Below are positions 20,635 to 32,682 of a stretch of DNA of 64,000 bases, one piece after another; positions within the stretch are counted from its first letter, which is position 1; every line of letters starts with the position of its first letter. Source of the stretch: Paramacrobiotus metropolitanus (lineage: Eukaryota > Tardigrada > Eutardigrada > Parachela > Macrobiotidae). The translations under genes and the position numbers were made by a program. The DNA lies in the NCBI RefSeq assembly GCF_019649055.1, contig NW_026570223.1, forward strand, positions 3,410,001-3,474,000, read 5' to 3'. The notes below the pieces were generated by a model. That model saw nothing but the letters and a program-made list of their open reading frames with translations, was not told the origin of the DNA and made no database searches.

Positions 20635-21339
20635 ATGTCACGCCGACACGACCCACCTTCCAGCGGATCGAACAGCGGACGTAGCGGTAACGGATCGAAC
20701 CGATCACAGCCCTACCCGACCCATCGCTCGACATCGCGATCGGATAATTCGCGGTCGGCCACACAGACGCCATTACCGCAGGTAGACAATCCTCAAGCTA
20801 ACGTAACAGCTAATGTGTTAGCAGGTCTTACGGTCGGGCCCCAACGTGGAACGATACCACCGCAAATTCTGCCACCGAACACAGCAGTCGATAACACAGG
20901 CTGTCTGTGGAACCTCGGAACTGGAACGAGTCAGACGACTCCGACAACGGCAGCAGGCCCACATGGTCAAATGCCACCTTATCAGTGGCCGGTACCGACT
21001 ACAATAGTCGGACCGACCAGCTCGGCATCAACAATGATGACCGGAGCAGCTTACCCGACACCGACAATGGTGCCAGGGATGGCAAACACGCCCGTAATGA
21101 TTTACATGGTGCCCACAATGGCGCCAGGAATGGCCAACATGGCTGGCCCGATCTACACGACGCCCACATTGGCGCCGAGTAGTTTCCCATACAGCCCACC
21201 GGCAATGCGATTCGCATCAATCCCGCCAACGTCGGAATGCCACCACAAATCGCAACGATCAGTATGGTCAGACCGGATGGCACAATCTCGCCACCAGGCC
21301 AGTATTGCTTACGCCACCGATCTCACCGACCCATCTTAG
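20635..21339 (+). pseudogene. N-terminal segment of the giant 3' ORF
   Basis: This 234-codon frame begins MSRRHDPPSSGSNSGRSGN. It is Ser/Gly/Arg-rich, then Pro/Thr/Met-rich (repeats like T-M-V-P-G-M-A and P-T-M-A-P-G). It has no hydrophobic leader, so it does not look like a secreted envelope protein. It resembles no domain known to me. The frame is lost near 21230-21340. Confidence 0.6.
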
Positions 21340-22559
21340 GCCACCCGGACAGAACCTCTGGATGGATCCAAACGCAACGACCCATTTAATGAACCGGCTG
21401 AACCAGCACAGAAGTCAGGTCGGAGGACAGAGCCAACAAGTGCCTGTCTCTGACGACGCCCACAGGTCGTAACGTCGATGCCTCCACCTTGCGGTTGTCC
21501 AGGAAATCAACACCAACGGCAGAACCGCAGAGGAATTGCGTCAACAGGCAAAATTGGCTCGTGCTCACATAGACACGATCAGCCAAGCACTTACGCAGAC
21601 CTCACAGATAGATCCGAGCCACACTCCATAGAACGAAGTTGTTGGCTGAACTGTCGTACTACGAGAACCGTCTGAACGACGCCACCTTGAAACTTCATGC
21701 CGAAGAAAAGGAAACCTCCGAATCTGCCAACAAGCGGTAGCTCGGCATGTTGGCCAGAGACTGGGAGATCCCTGGCCCAGGGCCCCGGCGATAACCACAC
21801 AGGTTGTCACGCCGACGTCTCAACCATTCCGTCGACTTCGGCAGGCCGACAAACGCCTGGCCGAACACCCTCACTGGAGATCGGAAAACTACGTCTCCGG
21901 AAGGAGGAGGCCATGAAAGAGGCCGTAAAGCTAAGAGTGTCATGGCACGCCTCCTCGGAACACGGACAATTACGAGGCCGAATTCCGTCAGAATACGCCG
22001 ACAGGAAGACCAACAAGTCGACATTGCAGCCGACTCGGAAAAGTGGATACGAGCACAAGAACAAAACTTGCGCTCGTCGGAATATCAGCACCGACCACAC
22101 AGGCGGTGATTGATGAAGAAATCCGACTAGCCCGGCTGGACGCTTTAGCGCAAAAGCGCAGAATATCTTCACGAAATAAATGAAGTAGAAGCGCCTGGCC
22201 GCTCGACCCAACTAAGGAACATTACCCTGAAACCGTTCTGGGTAATACCGGACTGATCGAGCATTGGACTAAGAAGTTGACGGAGAAGGAGAACGAAATC
22301 TGAGCCCTACAGCCGACGACGACCCAACCAGTCGTCCCAAAGAGCCAACCTCCACCCATGATGACGTGGAACGTACAAGGATTATTACCAATCCAAGTTC
22401 CGGCCTTACAAGTGAACCCGACACAGCAGACCCCACAAGGGCCACCGTTGAACCGCTCCCAACACTGCAGGAGCTGCGGGATTTTCTGCGGATGGCTACA
22501 ATAGTCACAGGTCGGATGGACAGTATTAGAAGATACACCGGCAGGGAACTACCGAGGCA
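21340..22559 (+). pseudogene. 3' ORF, degenerate stretch
   Basis: Only short frames survive (21697-22113, 22366-22563). Composition and CCGAC/GTCGG words are those of the element. The last frame resembles the start of the helical region that follows. Confidence 0.5.
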
Positions 22560-23225
22560 ATGAACCTCAATAGCCACAGAAAAGCCATCCGCGACTTCAT
22601 GTCAGGACTCCAGTCTTACTTAACGACCGGAATGCCGACAAGTCTGGAATTACTGAACGCAATCCGGAACAGGATACGGAACGCTCAGAACCGAGCTAAC
22701 CTGTACCCACAGCTCGCCCAGAACTTGGACGCAGCCGAACGTCGGTCAGAAGCTGTACAAATGCCCACATTGGCAGAGGTACAGGCCGCTATCCGAACGG
22801 GAGATCGAATCCTCGACGAAGTGAGGATGACGCAAGGCGGAGACTTGATCGCCGTAACCAACAGAGCAGCGTTGGTAAACGACCTTTACCGGAGTTTACG
22901 GATCGCCCGCAGACTTGCCGAACAGGACGGCGGCATAACCACAGATGATCAGGTCGTTCGACTAAACATGCATTACCGGAGGATTCGACAGATAATCCAG
23001 AGCCAAACAGGAGGAGCCGAACAACAGGTTCCCCAGCCCCGGTACCATGCGATGGCATTTCAGATCGGACAGGATGACCAGACGACAGAAGTCTGGAAAA
23101 CCATCCTCGATGGCAAAGAAGCCCTCCAAGGAATCTACGGACGCATAGCCGACGGAATCCGAGATTCCACCGAATTCGATCCAGTTCGGAAAATTAACGA
23201 TCTCATAGCCCATAGGGCTAACTGA
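22560..23225 (+). pseudogene. 3' ORF, first helical segment
   Basis: The 221 codons are almost entirely predicted amphipathic helices with Leu/Ile/Ala at heptad-like spacing and phrases such as LPT/MPT-x-x-E-L/V-x-x-A-I-R. The same phrase style recurs in the following segments. This suggests divergent helical-bundle repeats of about 100 residues. No similarity to a named family is recognised. Confidence 0.5.
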
Positions 23226-24662
23226 AGATCTTACTCGGTACGGTTTGCCAACCACAGAGGTGGACAAACACCGACTCCGAACAGTTATGGATCAGGTGAA
23301 GACGGCTATCTCGGCGGAGAAACTTCCGTCCTTACTGACGGATAACGTCCAACCGACGACGTTAATACCGGGAGCCGTCGTGACTTCACCGATATCATAT
23401 CGTTCCGCCGACGACCACACAGGTCAACGGCGAAATCTCCATCATCCGACCGGATAATCCTCTACGGCGGGATCCGCTATACAGGAGGCGGAAGACACCC
23501 TTAAACGGATTCAGCAACGCGCCGAAAGAGGACTCGAGCGAACGTGCAGAGGATAACTTCCGAGTTCGCCACTCACATACAACTTGTGAGGAACCTGATA
23601 CAACCAGGCACGGTCGAACCGGGAGTTCATTTCAATTCGTAATGAATGGCATAAACCAGCTAGGGAATATAGCCGAAGCCAACGCCGACCAGAGTCACGG
23701 GGTCAACACCGACCACAGGACTCTGACACGGAAACCTTGGACGCATTACCGTCGACCTCATCGGCGGCGGAGATGCACTCGGCAATGCGGAAAAGCCGCA
23801 GGGAAAAGATGTCCTCCATAATCAGCGATGGATGGGACTTACTGGAAGATCTCCAGCGAACATTCGTGCAAAATACGCCAACGGACGGCGAAACTCTGAG
23901 AGTGGCACGGCAGAAGATGAACGACCTGACGGCCTACTTGAAGAAGGCAGACGACTTACTCCGCAAGGAAGAACCGACCGAAGTCGACGAACGACAACTC
24001 AGGTCGGTAGTTGAGCGGATCACAGAGATCCTCAACGCGGAACCCGAGTACACTCGGATCGCCACGCCGTCGCCACCTCGCCGAGCAGCACCGACTACGA
24101 CAGCGGTGATGACTCTAGTCGGCACGACACCAATGGAAAACCTAACCGGTAACTTGGATATAGTCTACCAAGCCGGACAGGATTTAGCCGACATCTTTTA
24201 CCACCGGCTCAGTGGAACCCTGAACGGAACAAGAGGAAACCGACCTCACCCGGATCGACCGAGGACTACGACTCGAGTTGGATTGGGCCGATACCTAGGC
24301 TCATGGGAATCCCACCGCCAGGTCCGAACCGGGACCGGCTAATTGAAGCACTTCAGTCGGTGATCGATCATGTCAAACAGTACTTGGCAAACCCGAACAA
24401 AGCGGGAGCGCCAGTACCAGTTCGTGAGAAAATACCCTCCAGTCCCATCACCTGGACTGGACGTCGAACATCCATTCGCCGAGGCAGCCGAACCAAAAGG
24501 CAGTCGACATCGGTGAAGCTGAGAACCAGTACCGAGAAGCGGTCGACGTCATGGAGAAGCTCGGAAGACAACTCCGGAGCTCGACCCGAATAACGCCATG
24601 GAGAAGCAAATGCGCGATGCCTTGGATCAGCAGTACAGCATCTGCTCAGGCGGGTCGAAGAC
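23226..24662 (+). pseudogene. 3' ORF, second helical segment, broken
   Basis: The main frame 23737-24342 (201 codons) is helical in its first 110 residues and Pro/Thr-rich after that. Flanking short frames (23245-23457, 24303-24593) encode similar helices in other phases. Frameshifts near 23450, 24300 and 24590 separate them. Confidence 0.5.
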
Positions 24663-25778
24663 TTGTGGAAGATCTTAGAGGCTAACCCACAAAGGGTTCA
24701 GCCGACTTCCACTCAGCCGCAGCCGACTGCTTCACAACAACCGCTCGAGCCCACATTGGCAGAAAAGCGTGAAGCCCTTAACGACAAGTTGGCTCGTACA
24801 CAAAGGATTGCCGACAGCTTGCAACGTCAAGTTGACAACATGGACGGAACAGATCCGACCATCCGTAACATCCGGACGGCAATCGAAGACCAAATTAGAG
24901 TCTCTCAGATGCACATTCAGGACGTGCAAACCGACCTCGAAATCTTACGGCGAAAGGAACTCGAGGAACAACGGAAAGCGGAACAACACGCACCCGGTTC
25001 GCAACAGCCGAACACCTCGAGTCAGCCGACTTCGACAACAGCTCGGATCCAACCTCAGCCGACCTCAACAGCAGGCTTGGCCCAACTGAAACCGATGGAA
25101 ATGGCCGACCGGCCCATGTCTCCGGCCACGGAAGCCCGAATCATGGAAGCCATACCGGACACGGATGAACTGCCGAGTACGGTCGCGCCACATATAGTCA
25201 AACTATTGGCTAGAGTAGCGGAACTCATCACAGAGATGAGGGCCCGCAGAAACTTCTGCGAAGATAACAGCCAAGAAGCGAACGATTTGGATCGAGACAT
25301 CTTGGCGTGGGGAAACAATGCCCGGTTTATACGACGACTATGTCATCCGGACGCCCCACAAACGATGAGGACTCGACAACACCTAATCCGAACGACCTCA
25401 TGGTTGGAAACAAGGGTGAACGAATACGAGGAGAGAAGAACAGGACAAGAACAGGAATCGACCAGCTTGGCAACAAACGCCATGACTGAAGGTCGACCGT
25501 CTCGGACCACAAAGATCCAGTCGGCTCGGAAACCGAGCTTCGATTCTGTCCGACTTCCACCTCCAGCCCCGCCAGCCAAACCCGACCTTGAATGGGTAAA
25601 AGCAGTCAACACACAGTTACTGCGAGCGGACGCTGTCATCGTCGAACTTCGGAAGATGATGGACGAGACCGACCAACGGAGTCCGCAATACTGTCAGATC
25701 GATATCAATCTCGGACACTTGGAGAACAACGCCAAGGAAGCCCGATTATCCTCCGACCAACAACAGTGTGGTCGGTAA
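24663..25778 (+). pseudogene. 3' ORF, third helical segment
   Basis: This frame of 371 codons has a Gln/Pro/Thr-rich opening, a coiled coil at about 40-110, another Pro/Gln-rich linker, then helices at 150-265 and 310-365. It contains the hairpin AACCC/ACAAA/GGGTT (24684-24698). It looks like rod units joined by flexible linkers. No catalytic motif is seen. Confidence 0.55.
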
Positions 25779-27656
25779 AGAATCAGGAACGGCTGCAAAC
25801 CTGACGGCCATGATTCAGTCCTTCGTAGACGACTTCTACAAGCGGAAGGAAGCGGAAGTGCAACGTAAAGCCGAAGAGCCGCCCTCCGCCAAAAACCAAA
25901 GGTACAACCTGTCAAACCGACACAGGTAGTTCCACCGGTGAGTCACCAAGACGAGCCGATGGACGAAGTACCGGTACCTGGACTTGAAGGCGAGGATGAA
26001 CCGATGGATACTTCGGAGGAAGTCGGAACAACAGAAGTAACCCGACCTAAACCTTTGGAACGACCGACAACGTCACTCGGGCTCTCACAAAGAGAACCAC
26101 AGAGTGAACGAACACCCGACGGTCGACTCGTCCTCCAACCTGGTGGATCAAATTCACCGAAACTTGTTAGGAAGCCGAAATTGACGGACAACATTGAAGA
26201 GCACAGCCCACGCAGGCGTCTCTTCCCGTCAAAGTCGCCATCACCAGTCAGGACCAAGGAACGACTCTTGGAAATCCTGAAGGCGACTCCGTCTTCCCAC
26301 CACCGGCTGACGAAAGCCGAGCCCGTCACGGAAAGTGATGGGAGCGAAGGCTTTATTCACCTCGGCATCCATAAGAAGTTGGTCAGCCAAGCCAAAACGT
26401 TGGATCTTCAACGGATACTCTACGAAGCACAACTTCAAGGAGGTATCCGAGATCGGACCATGACGGATGAGCAACAGACTCAGACGGCCCAGAAGATCCA
26501 TGCTACGATCCAGGACAGAGACAAAGTCTTGAGACGGTTGGTAACATTGAGATGCGGAAAGCAGGAGTTACGACAGCTCCCGCTGGATCCGACTATGATC
26601 CAGACAATTCAACGGCTCCGCAATCCGAGCATCAACCCGGGTGCTTACACGCTGGAAATCCAACCTCGGCCCGGAGAAGAGGTTACCGAGAAGATTCCGA
26701 TAACAATGTTGGATAGTAGTGAAGATGAGGAGAATGCGGACAACGTTGACTCCGATGACTCCACTCAACAGAAGGCAGCGGCACCACCGAAGGGATCCAC
26801 GCCGGAACGAGGCAGATCGCCGGTGAAACAAATTTCGCCGACCCGATCCGCATCCCAGCCCACTAAGCTGCCGAGTCAACCGACAATGGAAAAACCACTC
26901 AGGTTTACACCTCGGAACACTCCGACGAAACCGAAGAAAACCGAAGACGCGATGGACACAACATCCCCTTCGGAAGCGCGAGTCGAAACCATGGTCGAAA
27001 CGTCACCACAAAGGGACGAACCGACCTCGATACACTCCGGCCCACGTCTAACAATTGACGAGTCTCGAACGAACGAGTCGGCAAAGGAATCGGTAAACAT
27101 ACCGACCAAACGGAGTACGGCTAAGGAGAAACCACCTCAGGACTCATCGCGCGAATTCCATGACGACCCAGCCTTACAACATGTGAAGGACTTGACAAGG
27201 TCGGAACAGGATGCCTGCATCGACATGGCATATCCGGAGGATAGGGAACTCTGGCACTCGTTGAGAATCCGACGTGCCAGCATACTCGGAAACACCACAG
27301 AAGCTCGGCGTGACCACGACCGGCTTACCGAGAAGATGGCCGACGTTATGAAACGTATGGGAGAACATTACCGAGCGGAAAAGAGTCGACCTAAAGCCCT
27401 ACAAGCGGCTACGCCGACTCCACACAAGGTCACCGCTTCGGAACCCAAGTCGACCAAGAAGACGGCACAGCAATCCGTCAAGATGAAAGTCCTCCTCCAA
27501 CCAGACAACCTTCCGTCCAGATCAACGATGATCTGGACACAGGTCATCAACTCGGCCAATTCCGCGAAATCCCACAAGGATAAACGGAAGGCCAAGAAGG
27601 AAGCAGCGAAACAACCGCTAAGCCGCAACCGACGGAAACTCAGAAGAAACCAGTAA
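25779..27656 (+). pseudogene. 3' ORF, central charged segment
   Basis: The frame 25938-27656 (572 codons) is open throughout. It begins acidic (DEPMDEVPVPGLEGEDEPMD), then has Arg/Ser/Pro stretches (SPRRRLFPSKSPSPVR), helical blocks at about 130-235 and 400-480, and a Lys-rich end. The disordered, charged make-up resembles a scaffold or nucleic-acid-binding linker. No known domain is recognised. Confidence 0.55.
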
Positions 27657-29056
27657 AGCCGGAGGCCAAAGAGACGACCAAACCGAAGTCGGACTCTACG
27701 GTAAAGACGCCGAAGCCTAATCCGGCCAAGCGGCACAAGTCATCCGATGACTTGGATATTTCGGATGCCGGCCCACAAAGGACCGAGCAAAAGGAGAAAG
27801 CTCAACAACCGCACGACAAGGATGCGGTTGAGCGAAAATTCAAAGAAGTCATGGAGCGGACCGGCACAAAGCCGGCTAAGACTTCAGGAGGTCGGCTACG
27901 GAACCCACCAAAACCGCCGACTCCGATCGAACAACCCCAGCCCTCCACATCTAAGCAACAGTCTGACGTAGAATCCGACCAGATCTCGGACATCGAGGAA
28001 AAGGACTCAATCTCCGACCATGGAGAAGGTGATCCTTATGAAGGATTTAAGGGCGACCTGAAAGAAATGTTCGACCATGGAGCGGACACTGATGAATCAC
28101 AGTGGCCAGCCCCAGACGATGCGCGCGAGCGTCTTCCGGACGAACAGCCGGATGACCCGGTCGATACATTAATCCGTACCGTCCGAGTACACGTCGAAAT
28201 TGTCAGGAGCATCGAAAACGCCAGGAAAAACGGCGTGGACATTTACCAGTCCTTGGTCCGAGACCTGTCCAACAACATCCAAGTCGGAGGCGAAACCGGA
28301 AAATGGTTGACGCATCAACTCATGATGCAGATCGTCGCCTGGACTTTGGATTTCGGATTAGCAGTAGCCGTTCACCGACAATGGGGACGGATGGCCGAAC
28401 TGCTCCCACCGGACCTTATCAAAGCACTTAAAAGTGCAGCCGCCAGGAATGCGGACGATACACCGACTAGAATTGCACGATGTATCGGATACATCCGGAA
28501 TCCCCGTGGATCGACTTTGGTCCAGATCGCCCGTGTATATAACGTGATGTACATGGACAAGAAGGGGAATATCGACGACATCATCATCAATAGGATAAGC
28601 GACCGGATTACGTCCTTGGTCGAACAACACACCCTTCAGACGACTAACGCGGAACGAGATGTACCGGTACGGTATACCGTGCCTAACTTCATACCGGAAC
28701 AACATCGGCGTGAGTTTAACCTCCGGATGTCTTATGTCAACACGGACAAGCCTCCGGCTGGTACGGAACCGACCGAAGAATACAGCGACTCCAACGAACA
28801 ACCGTCGGACGATGCAGCCGCCTTGCTGCATATAGCTCGTACGGCTGGACAGTCGTCACAAAGACGAGTCCAAGTCTTACCCCGACCTCGAGCACCCCAT
28901 GAACCGACAACATATGTCGGCACGGCAGCAGCTCCAGGGGGACGAGCAAGTACGGCAAAACCGACTAGGAGCGCGAAAGGACGGTTCATTCCGAGGGACG
29001 TACAATCACTCCCGCCGTCCTCGCCCATGGAAATTTCCCGGAACCGGAAGACTTGA
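27657..29056 (+). pseudogene. 3' ORF, segment with a compact helical domain
   Basis: The frame 27752-29056 has 434 codons. After a disordered acidic opening, residues about 130-330 form a dense region with few Pro. It includes W-L-T-H-Q-L-M-M-Q-I-V-A-W-T-L-D-F-G-L-A-V-A-V and further helices, likely a globular domain. The stretch is mildly hydrophobic but carries charges nearby, so I do not call it a membrane anchor. Confidence 0.5.
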
Positions 29057-29575
29057 CCCAACAGAAGGAAAGTCAAAGTCGACTAAGACGAAGTCGACTA
29101 AGCCGGCCAAGAAAAAGAGCCGAAGTCATCGGAACCGACCTCGTCATCCGAGGAAGAAACCGAAGATGATGACGACGACGATTTCCAAACACCTGGGAAC
29201 GGATCGCCGAAAGACGATGACGATGACGACGACGAAAATGGTAAACCACCACCACCGTCGAACCCGGCACCCCAACAGCAGGGCGAACCGGAGATACCGG
29301 ATAGACAACCGGAAGAGAAGGACAGCAGCGACAAAGCTGAAGAGTCCAAAGGCAATGAAGACGATGGTGGAGTATATATCCCTCGTCAGTACGGTAAACG
29401 GATACCGATAACTCCTGACACTGACGAGCGGCCACTTCTCTCCGAATGGAATGAGGACACCATGGAAGTGTTGCCGGACGACATTCCCCCGTTGACCAAC
29501 GTTAGGGTCAAATATACTGGCATCAAATCGGCCTCAAAACCGAAGCCGAGTGTATCGGAATACGATGCCTGATGG
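29057..29575 (+). pseudogene. 3' ORF, acidic linker ending at a nonsense codon
   Basis: In the frame that leads into the next segment, this stretch is Asp/Glu-rich with runs of aspartates, then Pro-rich. TGA at 29570-29572 interrupts it, and the same frame continues straight on, so the stop looks like a point mutation. Confidence 0.5.
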
Positions 29576-30247
29576 ATGTACACATTCGCCGCCCTGAAGG
29601 CCTTGGCTACACGTGGACCGAAATTCGCCACACCAAGAATCGCCTTCAAACTCCTCCAACATTGGAAGGTAGACGAGAAGGGCGACTGGCGACAACTTAG
29701 CCAGAATAACGTGCGACATTACTGCGACCTGGGATACCATGCCGGGAAGATAATACGTACGTACACCAGCACAAAGCGGATGTACTACGAGTTCCCACCG
29801 GCTAAAAAGGACCCGGCCCCTTCAACATATGAAGGATGGACACACGCCATCGAAGCGTGTATGGAAATGTCCTGGCATCCCGACGGACTTACCCGTGGAG
29901 AAATACTCCACCAACTTACAGCACGGTTCGAGTTCGAGTGGACAGCAGCAGAACCGCAGTTGGTCGACCCCAAATACAAGCCTAAACCGGACGTAACTGC
30001 CGGACGCAAGAAGTATTCCCTGGAAGACGAATTGGAATTCGTCCTATCGAAGGCACTCTACCAACAAAGATTTGCCACAAACACCGATAAAGTCCAGGGC
30101 GGCCAACGGTTCATCGCATTAAACCCATCAACTCACCGGCACGGACACTTACCGAAGGAACGATCCACCTCGGCACAACCGACCGAGTTGACCGACTCGC
30201 ACCAAGCAAGTCGGCCGGAGCCGACAGAAGCACCTACACGGGAGTGA
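29576..30247 (+). pseudogene. 3' ORF, two winged-helix-like units
   Basis: In 223 codons two units have the rhythm of winged-helix domains: helix, helix, long recognition-type helix, then a beta wing with aromatic residues. The first is ALKALATRG...FKLLQHWKV...NNVRHYCDLGYHAGKIIRTYTST...YYEF. The second, from about residue 85, is HAIEACMEMS...TRGEILHQLTARF...DELEFVLSKALYQQRFATN...RFIAL. Linker histone and related DNA-binding folds show this layout. This is a fold guess from pattern only. Confidence 0.4.
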
Positions 30248-32393
30248 GGGAACGCAGAACGCGTTGGAGGAGAGGCATAACCGACCTCCCTCCATTGACA
30301 CCACACAGGCGTCATCGACCAACAGAAGTCGACTTACCTCATTAGACGACCACAAAGGCGTCTGGGACCAGCTCGAGAACCGACCTGGCCCGACCGTAGT
30401 AATTATAGGGTGTAAATCATAGGACACAACCGAGAAACGGTTGGCTTACCTTTGTTTTGACAGACTCGAACGGAAGCTTACACGGTGGACTGCCAACAGT
30501 GCGGGGATAACGCGACGAGGGACAACAACAGATTGCCTTGCGCGCAGTGTATCGTCTCCTTCACAAATGAACGGGTTCCCGGCACCGGACCGCAACACCG
30601 AGCTCAGGCGGCGGCACTTTACATTAATGTTGTCGCTGGTAACTTGAGCGCATATCGGTACCTGGCCGGCAGAGAATACCTCGTCAACCAATTAGAGTCG
30701 CATGAACAGGACAATTTGGCTACCATCCAGCGACAACGTAACCCGCGACCCGAGATGGGAAGGAACCCGGCCACCAGTCTTAACGGATAGACTGTGGGAG
30801 TACCGCCAGCTGCAAGACGCTAACCGTCAATTGGAGGACCAGAAGAAGATCAGAGAGGTCGACAAACGAATCGCCTCGATGAAGGTCCATCCCCCACCGA
30901 CCGACTATGAACCAGAGATAAAAATTCGGTTACCGGCACCCACACAGGGTCGCTCGGATAGCGAACAGCTCATCCACGATGTACGAGACGTCTTCGTCGG
31001 AGACCCACACCGACCAATGACTAGCGCATCGGTGACAATGATAATGAATATGCCGGACGGAACCCAACAGCCGGTTACCTTTACTCCGGCGACCCAGGAA
31101 CAGTTGATGGCAATCCCACACAGGGCAACGCCAGTAGTTACACAGGCTCGCCCAACTGTTTCCCAGCAGATTCCCCAACATGGAACCCATGGAACTCGGA
31201 CTCAACCGGCAACTCAACAGCAGCAGCGCCGACCGAGTAAAAACCTAGCGGGACACGACCTCCGACACAGGATTGGTCCTGTCGATCTTCGAGACAGAAT
31301 CGAAGAGCAACGCGCAGTCATTCGCCAAGTCGGAAAAGAGCCGACCAGACCTCCACCAGGAAAACGGACTGGATCTGGAGAAACGGGAATCGGACTCACG
31401 GTCGACTTAACAAATAAGTCGAAACGTAACTTTGTCCCACCCGAACAGCAGCCGGAAGCCCATCAGGCGGAACCGGCGGCCGAAGTCCCAGCTGAACTGG
31501 CAGCTCAACCAGAACAAATGGACGTCGAAGTAGCCGACCAGATGGCGCAACTACCACAAGTAGAAGTGCCGATCCGAGAAGACCCTCGTTATGACCGCGC
31601 TCGACAACAAGGAATCGAGGTCGTCATGCTACATCCCACCGAACGGACAAACCACATTATGAACGTCATGAATTACGAGGAACGGAATCGACCACAAATT
31701 TGGCGAATGGTAGAAAACCTCCGTCAATTCCTCGTCCGATCTGGATACCAGACGTTACTGGAACAACATCAGTGGCAACCGGACTTCAACATGAATGCGC
31801 ACACAGCACAGAATGTTGAACATCCGTACACCAGATCGAATGCGTTACCGTCGATGACCGACCCGGTCTTGCTGAATGTACCACTTTACAGCCCGGACGG
31901 GACGCGTGCGAGCCAACTAGGAGCTCGGGAATACCCCCATGATGAGTTGGAGAGTATTGCCCAGTTCGTCATCACGGACGCCCACCCAGCCTTCGTAATA
32001 ACCGCGGCTCGGGCAGCACTGGATTTAACACAGTACCTTCCAGAAGGGGAAGTCGACATGGCCCAGGACGGAGTCACAGCATTCCTGCGATTTATCTTCG
32101 CAGCTCGGCTCGGCAATTACTTTTGCCACTACACCCTGTACGGCCTATACCAGAACGAAATGATACCAGCGGCTGTGGAAACCCTCGTCGCCCAACTCGG
32201 CACACCAATGAGAAGTGTTATCCTCGCCATCTGGATGCGCGACCTGCTGTACACCCACGAACGGTATGCGACAAAGTATGCCTTTCGCGAGGATCACGTA
32301 GATCTCAGCGACGACGCGACCCGATTCATCAGCTGGTACCGACAAAACAAGACTTTGCCTAGCGGATTTAACTCATCGCCCTACGAACCTTAG
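30248..32393 (+). pseudogene. 3' ORF, C-terminal globular segment
   Basis: The frame 30702-32393 has 563 codons, overlapped by 30485-30790 in another phase. That shorter frame has a Cys-rich stretch, C-x2-C-x9-C-x2-C (DCQQCGDN...LPCAQC), a possible zinc-ribbon. Residues 1-280 are Pro/Gln-rich. Residues about 290-560 look globular, with many aromatics and helices, ending before TAG 32391. I do not recognise the fold. Confidence 0.5.
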
Positions 32394-32654
32394 ATGTCGG
32401 ATGACATAGCACCCGGCGCACGACCGTATGCGCTGCGGCTCCGCAAACAGGCGGCCAGGGAATCGAGGAAAGGCAGAGCGGATCGCCCTGGCCAAGAAAC
32501 GGATGAGACCGACGAGATGTCTCAACGGAGTGGCCCGGCGACTTGTAAACCCAAGGATCCGACTATCCGGCCACACAACCGACCTGGCCCGGATGATGAA
32601 GATGAAGATGATTACTTCGGCGGCGACAAACCCGTCGAAGTCCCACTCAATTAA
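32394..32654 (+). CDS. Small acidic-ended ORF directly after the 3' ORF stop
   Basis: The 86 codons begin at the ATG that follows TAG in the same frame, so this is either the read-through tail of the 3' ORF or a separate ORF. It has a basic front (RPYALRLRKQAARESRKGR) and an acidic end (DDEDEDDYFGGD). No similarity recognised. Confidence 0.4.
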   Translation: MSDDIAPGARPYALRLRKQAARESRKGRADRPGQETDETDEMSQRSGPATCKPKDPTIRPHNRPGPDDEDEDDYFGGDKPVEVPLN

Positions 32655-32682
32655 GATCGAGTTCCCACATTGGAACTCGATC
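32655..32682 (+). repeat. Perfect 11-bp inverted repeat with CACATT loop
   Basis: GATCGAGTTCC (32655-32665), loop CACATT, GGAACTCGATC (32672-32682). It starts at the last codons of the small ORF and could serve as a 3' stem-loop. Confidence 0.9.

Larger units (their letters stand above)
19705..21230 (+). repeat. Internal tandem duplication, unit B
   Basis: Direct repeat of unit A that keeps open frames for the integrase tail (19832-20458) and the start of the next ORF (20635-21339). Confidence 0.88.

Noticed and set aside
20635-32654. Env-type glycoprotein in the downstream ORF
   Set aside because: No signal peptide, transmembrane anchor, cleavage site or cysteine pattern; composition is charged and Pro/Gln-rich.
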